Source of the DNA: Marinobacter nauticus
GTDB lineage: Bacteria > Pseudomonadota > Gammaproteobacteria > Pseudomonadales > Oleiphilaceae
Length of the DNA: 64,000 nt
NCBI RefSeq assembly: GCF_003634635.1
Contig: NZ_RBJB01000002.1
Location: 620,001-684,000 of the forward strand
Direction of reading: 5' to 3'
The position numbers and the translations under genes are program-made. Positions 59,035 through 64,000 of this stretch are shown one piece after another. The notes below the pieces were generated by a model that had not been told where the DNA came from, did not search any database, and worked only from the letters and a program-made list of their open reading frames with translations. Every line of letters begins with the position of its first letter. Position 1 is the stretch's first letter.

Positions 59035-60129
59035 TCAATACAGATGTTCAAAGAGTCGGGTAAGCAGATCTGCTGAACTGCGCTCACCCTCGTAGCTGTC
59101 GTGCTGCTCGGCGGTAACGCTCATGGCGTCGGCACCCTGCTGAATCCGGATTGTGTGGGTGTGGACCGGCTTTTCAGCATCGCTGAACCACGAGAACCAG
59201 CCCGGACTGCGTTCGCCTTCTGTGCGGAAATCCACCTGCAACCAGCCTTCGCTCCGGTTCAGATCCAGTACCGGCAGCCCCATTTCCTCCAGGGAACGAT
59301 TGACCTCTGCCCAGGTACGGCCGAAGTCCAGCTCTACCCGAATGGCAACCGCTTCTTCCTGTTCAGACTGCAAGCGTACCAAAGGCTTGGAGACCATGCC
59401 CGAGGCCGCCCGCGAGAAGGATTTGTTGTCCTCACGCTGTTTGAGGAAATCCCCCAGCTCGGCCAGCAGCGCCCGCTGGTGTTGCTCGGAGGTTGCATCG
59501 GCACCGGTGTCACTGTCCCAGGGCATGAGTTCTTCCGGGGCTTGCTCCAGCTCCAGAATACGCACGCGGATTTCGGTGGTTTTACGACGGATGCCTGGTG
59601 CCAGGCGGGCCTGCATCACCACTTTGGGTTCTGTTGCGGTCGGACTGTCAGCGAGCCCCAGCAGCGTTCGGCTGCGCTTGCTGAAGTTTGCCAGTTCACT
59701 CTGGAGAATCCCCAGTTGCGGGCTGTCATGGGCAATGCCCAGGCCGCTTTCATTCATCCAAGCACTGACCACGGGCCAGAGTCGGCCCGGCACCTCATTG
59801 ACCAGCAACCAGATACGGCCGTCCAACTCTTCAATCACATAGTTTTCATCCAGAATCTCGGATGTCATATCTGGCGGACGGGGAATCGACGACGGGTAAA
59901 GATTGCGGGAATCGGCCGTGTTGATCGACCGTATCGGCATGGTCTCGCTCAGCCGGGAGCTGTCGAGACCGTCAGGCACCTGAATCGGCTCGCCTTCCGG
60001 TGCGTTGACATAGCCTTCGGAACGATCATCGATCAGGCTGCAACCGGCCAGGGCACTGGCAAGCACCAGCGCCGAAACAGGTCGAACGAACAAAACGGTT
60101 TTCTTACGGGCTCTTGCAGGAACCTGCAT
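59035..60129 (-). CDS. bamC: BamC-like outer-membrane assembly lipoprotein
   Basis: 364 residues from the ATG at 60129. Lipobox [20 protein letters not shown]. The tail has two helix-grip domains ([40 protein letters not shown] then GWLQVDF). Part of the BAM complex. Between dapA and purC as in many gammaproteobacteria. Confidence 0.88.
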   Translation of the reverse strand: MQVPARARKKTVLFVRPVSALVLASALAGCSLIDDRSEGYVNAPEGEPIQVPDGLDSSRLSETMPIRSINTADSRNLYPSSIPRPPDMTSEILDENYVIEELDGRIWLLVNEVPGRLWPVVSAWMNESGLGIAHDSPQLGILQSELANFSKRSRTLLGLADSPTATEPKVVMQARLAPGIRRKTTEIRVRILELEQAPEELMPWDSDTGADATSEQHQRALLAELGDFLKQREDNKSFSRAASGMVSKPLVRLQSEQEEAVAIRVELDFGRTWAEVNRSLEEMGLPVLDLNRSEGWLQVDFRTEGERSPGWFSWFSDAEKPVHTHTIRIQQGADAMSVTAEQHDSYEGERSSADLLTRLFEHLY

Positions 60130-60160
60130 CGGGTTACTCCGGTTAACGGTAACGGTGGCC

Positions 60161-61039
60161 TCAGAGAACACCTGAGGCCTTGAGCGCGTCTTCCACCTCG
60201 CCGTGGAACTTCTCGCTGAGCGGCGTCAGAGGCAGACGAATGCCCTCACCGATCATGCCCATGCGGTACAGCGCCCATTTTACCGGAATCGGGTTGGCTT
60301 CCAGGAACAGCTTGCGATTAAGCGGCATCAGCAGTTCGTTCAAGCGACGGGTTTCGTCTTCGTTGCCCGCAATGGCTGCTTCACAGAGCTCAGCCATGGC
60401 TTTCGGAGCAACGTTGGCCGTTACCGAAACATTACCTTTTGCGCCCGCCAGCATCAGATCCGCCGCTGTGGCGTCGTCACCGGAATACACCGCAAGGCGG
60501 CCACCCAGGGCTTCGATCAGCTCGGCGCCACGGGGAATGTTCCCGGTCGCATCCTTGATACCAACGATATTGGGGATATCGGCCAGGCGAACCACCGTCT
60601 CGTTCAACATATCGCAGGCAGTGCGGCCCGGTACGTTGTACAGAATCTGGTTCATGCCCGGTACCGCTTCCGCGATAGCCTTGAAGTGCTGATACAGGCC
60701 TTCCTGAGTCGGCTTGTTGTAGTAAGGCACCACGAGCAGACAGGCATCGGCACCGAGTTTGTGGGCTTCGGTGGTCAATTCGATTGCTTCGCGCGTACTG
60801 TTACCACCGGTACCGGCAATAACGGGAATCCGGCCGTTTACACGTTTTATGATGTGCCCGATCGTCCGGATGTGTTCCTCCGGATCCAGGGTTGCGGATT
60901 CGCCAGTGGTGCCCACAGCAACAATGCCATGGGTGCCGTTTTCGATATGAAAGTCCACCAGCTTGTCCAGATCCTCCCAGTGAATATCACCGTTTGGATA
61001 CATGGGCGTGACCAGTGCGACAAGGCTACCCGTAATCAT
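60161..61039 (-). CDS. dapA: 4-hydroxy-tetrahydrodipicolinate synthase
   Basis: 292 residues: [35 protein letters not shown], the active-site [11 protein letters not shown] (Tyr) and [13 protein letters not shown] (Schiff-base Lys). Lysine and peptidoglycan precursor synthesis. Confidence 0.97.
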   Translation of the reverse strand: MITGSLVALVTPMYPNGDIHWEDLDKLVDFHIENGTHGIVAVGTTGESATLDPEEHIRTIGHIIKRVNGRIPVIAGTGGNSTREAIELTTEAHKLGADACLLVVPYYNKPTQEGLYQHFKAIAEAVPGMNQILYNVPGRTACDMLNETVVRLADIPNIVGIKDATGNIPRGAELIEALGGRLAVYSGDDATAADLMLAGAKGNVSVTANVAPKAMAELCEAAIAGNEDETRRLNELLMPLNRKLFLEANPIPVKWALYRMGMIGEGIRLPLTPLSEKFHGEVEDALKASGVL

Positions 61040-61113
61040 AAAAGCTCCGTCCGAATAAAACCGATATGGTAATGTTGGGCTCGAACTGACACAAGGGAAT
61101 TAAAGGAGATGTC

Positions 61114-61581
61114 ATGTCATCCGTAGCATTGAATCAACCCGTGCCAGAATTTCAGGCTGAGGCCACTGGCGACCAGACCGTTCGCCTGAGCGACCTGAAA
61201 GGCCGGAACATCGTTATTTATTTCTATCCGAAAGACAATACACCGGGCTGCACCACCGAGGGCCAGGACTTCCGGGACAGAATGGAAGCCTTCGCTGCCG
61301 AGGACACCGAGATATTCGGCGTCTCGCGGGATGGCCTGAAAGCCCATGATAACTTCCGGGCGAAATACAGCTTTCCGTTCCACCTGATTTCCGACAAGGA
61401 CGAATCCCTGTGCAAGCTGTTCGACGTCATCAAGCTCAAGAAGCTTTATGGCAAGGAGCACCTTGGCATTGAACGCAGCACCTTCCTGATCGACAAGGAA
61501 GGCGTGCTGCGCAGGGAATGGCGCGGCGTCAAGGTAAAAGGGCACGCCGACGAGGTGCTGGAAGCCGTCAAAGCCCTTTAA
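61114..61581 (+). CDS. bcp: Bcp-type thiol peroxidase (peroxiredoxin)
   Basis: 155 residues: YFYPKDNTPGCTTEGQDFRD with the peroxidatic Cys in TPGCT, and FGVSRDGLKAHDNFRAKY. Divergent from dapA; reduces organic and lipid hydroperoxides. Confidence 0.96.
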   Translation: MSSVALNQPVPEFQAEATGDQTVRLSDLKGRNIVIYFYPKDNTPGCTTEGQDFRDRMEAFAAEDTEIFGVSRDGLKAHDNFRAKYSFPFHLISDKDESLCKLFDVIKLKKLYGKEHLGIERSTFLIDKEGVLRREWRGVKVKGHADEVLEAVKAL

Positions 61582-61585
61582 CGCC

Positions 61586-62662
61586 CTATTCCGCAATGGC
61601 TGGTGGCGGAGGCGACTCCTTCACCGGCCAGGCGGCGAAGACCGCTTTCAGCATCGTCGCCAGCGGAATCGCAAAAAACACGCCCCACAAGCCCCAGATT
61701 CCGCCAAAGAACAGTACGGCAACAATAATCGCCACCGGGTGCAGGTTGTTCACTTCCGAGAACAGAATCGGTACCAGGACATTGCCATCAAGCGCCTGAA
61801 TAATGCCGTAGATAACCATGACCCAGATAAAATGGCTGCCCCAGCCGAACGCAAACAGGCCGATCACTGCCACCGGAATGGTGACCACCGCAGCGCCAAT
61901 GTAGGGAATCACCACGCTCAGCCCCACCAACAGGGAAAGCAATGCCGCATATGGCATACCGAGAAACTTGAAGGCGACATAGGTGACGCCACCCACTATC
62001 AGGATCTCCACCGCCTTGCCACGGACGTAGTTGGCACATTGCAGATTAACCTCGTGCCAGATGCGAACCATCATTGGTCGCTGCGGAGGTAGCAGGCGGG
62101 CAAATGAGTTCACCAGGACCCGACGGTCTTTCAGAAAGAAAAAGACCAGGATAGGCACCAGAACCATGTAGATCAGCAAGGCCACAAGGTCCGGAATGCT
62201 GGAGAGCGAGAAAGACACCAGCCATTGAGTCAGGTGCCCTACTTCGGCCGAGATCTGCTGATACATGGTATTCACAGATTCAGCAGAAACCAGATGCGGA
62301 TATTGTTGCGGCAGAACCTCCAGATAGGACTGCAGCTCGCGGATGATCCGTGGCGCTTCGCCGGCAAGGGTACTCAGCTGGGTCCAGATCAACGGCAACA
62401 AACCGAAGATAAAACCCACCAGCACGCCCAGAAACACCACAAACACGCCAATCACGGCGATCAGCTCAGGCACACCCATCCGGTTCAGTTTTGACACCAG
62501 TCCCTGCAGAATGAACGCGACAATCAGGGAAGCGATGGCCGGCGCCAGCATGGCCCCGAACCAGATGATAAAGACAGTGCCTGTCACCAGCAGCAAAAAC
62601 AGGATGACGGCTTCTTCGTCTGAAAAATACTTGTGGGCTAGACCGCGCAGAATTCTGACCAT
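61586..62662 (-). CDS. perM: AI-2E/PerM family transporter
   Basis: 358 residues with about eight membrane helices. Typical parts are RVLVNSFARLLPPQRPMMVR and YVAFKFLGMPYAALLSLLVG, then LDGNVLVPILFSEVNNLHPV. Convergent with bcp. Substrate not settled; the family includes quorum-signal and sodium/proton exporters. Confidence 0.9.
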   Translation of the reverse strand: MVRILRGLAHKYFSDEEAVILFLLLVTGTVFIIWFGAMLAPAIASLIVAFILQGLVSKLNRMGVPELIAVIGVFVVFLGVLVGFIFGLLPLIWTQLSTLAGEAPRIIRELQSYLEVLPQQYPHLVSAESVNTMYQQISAEVGHLTQWLVSFSLSSIPDLVALLIYMVLVPILVFFFLKDRRVLVNSFARLLPPQRPMMVRIWHEVNLQCANYVRGKAVEILIVGGVTYVAFKFLGMPYAALLSLLVGLSVVIPYIGAAVVTIPVAVIGLFAFGWGSHFIWVMVIYGIIQALDGNVLVPILFSEVNNLHPVAIIVAVLFFGGIWGLWGVFFAIPLATMLKAVFAAWPVKESPPPPAIAE

Positions 62663-62677
62663 GAATGACTCCGGAAA

Positions 62678-62905
62678 TTAACCGCCGCACTTTATCACGA
62701 AACGGTATTCCCCATTACTCTCCGATTGGCTGACAAGCGTATGGGCCGACAACGCCAGCCAGGCAGGTATGTCCCTCAGTGAGCCGGTATCCGTGGCGAC
62801 AACCACCAATTCCTCCCCGGGCGTCATGGAGTTGAGTTCCAGCTTGGTTTTCAGCAGCGGCATGGGACAACGCAGGCCGCTGGCATCCAGGGTTCTGTCA
62901 GCCAT
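62678..62905 (-). CDS. tusA: TusA-family sulfurtransferase
   Basis: 75 residues from the ATG at 62905: TLDASGLRCPMPLLKTKLEL with the persulfide Cys in RCPMPLL, and the beta end EYRFVIKC. In Pseudomonas the neighbour of perM and the M48 protease is a TusA-like protein linked to sulfur and molybdenum cofactor supply. Confidence 0.88.
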   Translation of the reverse strand: MADRTLDASGLRCPMPLLKTKLELNSMTPGEELVVVATDTGSLRDIPAWLALSAHTLVSQSESNGEYRFVIKCGG

Positions 62906-63061
62906 AATCAGCATTTACCATTACGTTTCATACAGTAATCAGGCAGGCATTATGCCGCTGGTGTTACTCTATTGCATCACAAGAGTTGGTAATACTCCGG
63001 AGAACTTGCCGGCTGCCGCCTTGTCAAACGGGCAACACGAATTCGAGGCATCCTCAGACAT

Positions 63062-64000
63062 ATGAAGTACCAGAACGAAGGCCAACACCGCTCCCCCTGG
63101 GCCCTGATCGTTTTTCTGGCGCTCAGCATGGCGGTCACCAGCCCGGCCACACGCGCGCAGTCGTCAGACCTGCCAAGCATCGGCGGTAGCGGCGGCCTGA
63201 TCTCCGGACAGATGGAAGCTGATATTGGCCAACAGGTTATGGCCTCCATTCGCCGTTCAGCCCCGCAACTTCAGGACCCACTGGTCTACGACTACCTGAG
63301 CGCGATCATTTATCGTCTGGTGCCGTCCGCACCGCTGGATAATCGCGACCTTAAACTGGTGCTGATTGACAGCCCGGCCATCAACGCTTTCGCCGTGCCC
63401 GGCGGCGTAGTAGGCGTAAATGGGGGCCTGTTTCTGAACGCCGCCACCGAACAACAGTTTGCCTCGGTCCTGGCCCACGAACTGGCCCACCTCAGCCAGC
63501 GCCATTTTGCTCGCCGAATGCAGCAACAGGAAACCAGCGCTCCGTTAACCCTGGCCGGCATGATCGCCGGTATCGTGCTTTCTGCGGTTACCCAGTCAGA
63601 CATTGGCATTGCCGCCATCGCCGGCACCCAGGCCATGGCTGTGCAGAACATGCTGGCCTACAGCCGCTCCCACGAACAGGAAGCCGACCGGGTTGGCATG
63701 GACATCCTGGCCAGTGCCGGCATGGACCCGAGAGGTATGCCCGAGATGTTCGAAATCATGATGAGACAGAACCGCCTGCAGGGAAATCGCCTGCCGGAAT
63801 ACCTTTCCACTCACCCGCTGACCCAGAACCGGGTTGCCGACACCCGCAACCGGGCCGAACAATACCCTGATACCCGGGTGCAGGACGGACAGGAATATCA
63901 CCTGGTTCGCAGCCGCCTGCAGGTGCATTACAGCGAATCCCCGGAAACGGCGATAGAAACGTTCGAGGCTTACCTGGCCCGGGAAGACGCCCAGCGCAAC
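63062..64000 (+). CDS. bepA: BepA-type periplasmic M48 metalloprotease, partial
   Basis: The first 313 residues of a gene running off the window end. The signal peptide ends near ATRAQS; the zinc site is HELAH at residues 139-143 in ASVLAHELAHLSQRH, with EQEADRVGM supplying the third ligand. The part after 290 begins the TPR region. It degrades or assists outer-membrane proteins such as LptD. Confidence 0.93.
   Translation, partial: MKYQNEGQHRSPWALIVFLALSMAVTSPATRAQSSDLPSIGGSGGLISGQMEADIGQQVMASIRRSAPQLQDPLVYDYLSAIIYRLVPSAPLDNRDLKLVLIDSPAINAFAVPGGVVGVNGGLFLNAATEQQFASVLAHELAHLSQRHFARRMQQQETSAPLTLAGMIAGIVLSAVTQSDIGIAAIAGTQAMAVQNMLAYSRSHEQEADRVGMDILASAGMDPRGMPEMFEIMMRQNRLQGNRLPEYLSTHPLTQNRVADTRNRAEQYPDTRVQDGQEYHLVRSRLQVHYSESPETAIETFEAYLAREDAQRN

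Noticed and set aside
60203..61072. A 289-codon open frame on the plus strand
   Set aside because: It is antisense to dapA, whose active-site motifs are intact.

Overview
The window is a piece of a gammaproteobacterial chromosome, most like Marinobacter or a close marine relative. The evidence is gene content and order, not a search: a purC-bamC-dapA-bcp-perM-tusA-bepA block resembling the one in Pseudomonas, and the style of the cell-envelope genes. An intact lambdoid prophage of about 44.9 kb is integrated in the 3' half of a tRNA-Val(GAC) gene. A 51-bp repeat of the tRNA sequence marks its ends (attL 8967-9017, attR 53881-53931).

Left host flank (1-8937): a leftward cluster encodes a flippase-like membrane protein (cut by the window edge), a glycosyltransferase/methyltransferase fusion, a degenerate 6-pyruvoyl-tetrahydropterin-synthase homologue and a zinc-type dehydrogenase. 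Divergent from it run a CDP-alcohol phosphatidyltransferase, a YceI protein, an unknown exported protein, a secreted alpha/beta hydrolase and an EamA exporter.

Prophage (8967-53931): read from right to left, the layout follows lambda almost gene for gene: int-xis, a train of small early genes, a pL-like promoter with operators, an immunity region, cI, an OR-like operator array, cro, (rdgC), O, P, a nin-like train of small genes, a Q-like gene, a pR'-like promoter with terminator, holin, endolysin, Rz/Rz1, a probable cos region, terminase, head genes and tail genes. The tail genes include a probable lambda-type -1 frameshift (G/GT). pL and pR share the same -35 and -10 hexamers and the same 16-bp operator family.

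The unusual cargo lies at the classic moron positions. Downstream of cI, where lambda carries rexAB, is hicA-hicB followed by a SecB-like chaperone gene, which looks like a toxin-antitoxin-chaperone system. It faces a gene for an exported HNH nuclease. The phage RdgC carries a C-terminal FtsK-gamma (KOPS-reading) domain. Other cargo: a PEP-CTERM surface protein opposite the spanins, a DUF4124 exported protein with its own terminator inside the tail operon, a LuxR-type HTH/membrane protein opening the pL operon, and a Lar/MazG-like fusion protein.

Right host flank (53932-64000): a lipoprotein, a DUF2897 protein, an RluA-type pseudouridine synthase, a nucleotide-sugar epimerase, an outer-membrane barrel, then purC, bamC, dapA, bcp, a PerM-type transporter, a TusA-family protein and bepA (cut by the window edge). 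No rRNA, insertion sequence or CRISPR array was seen.
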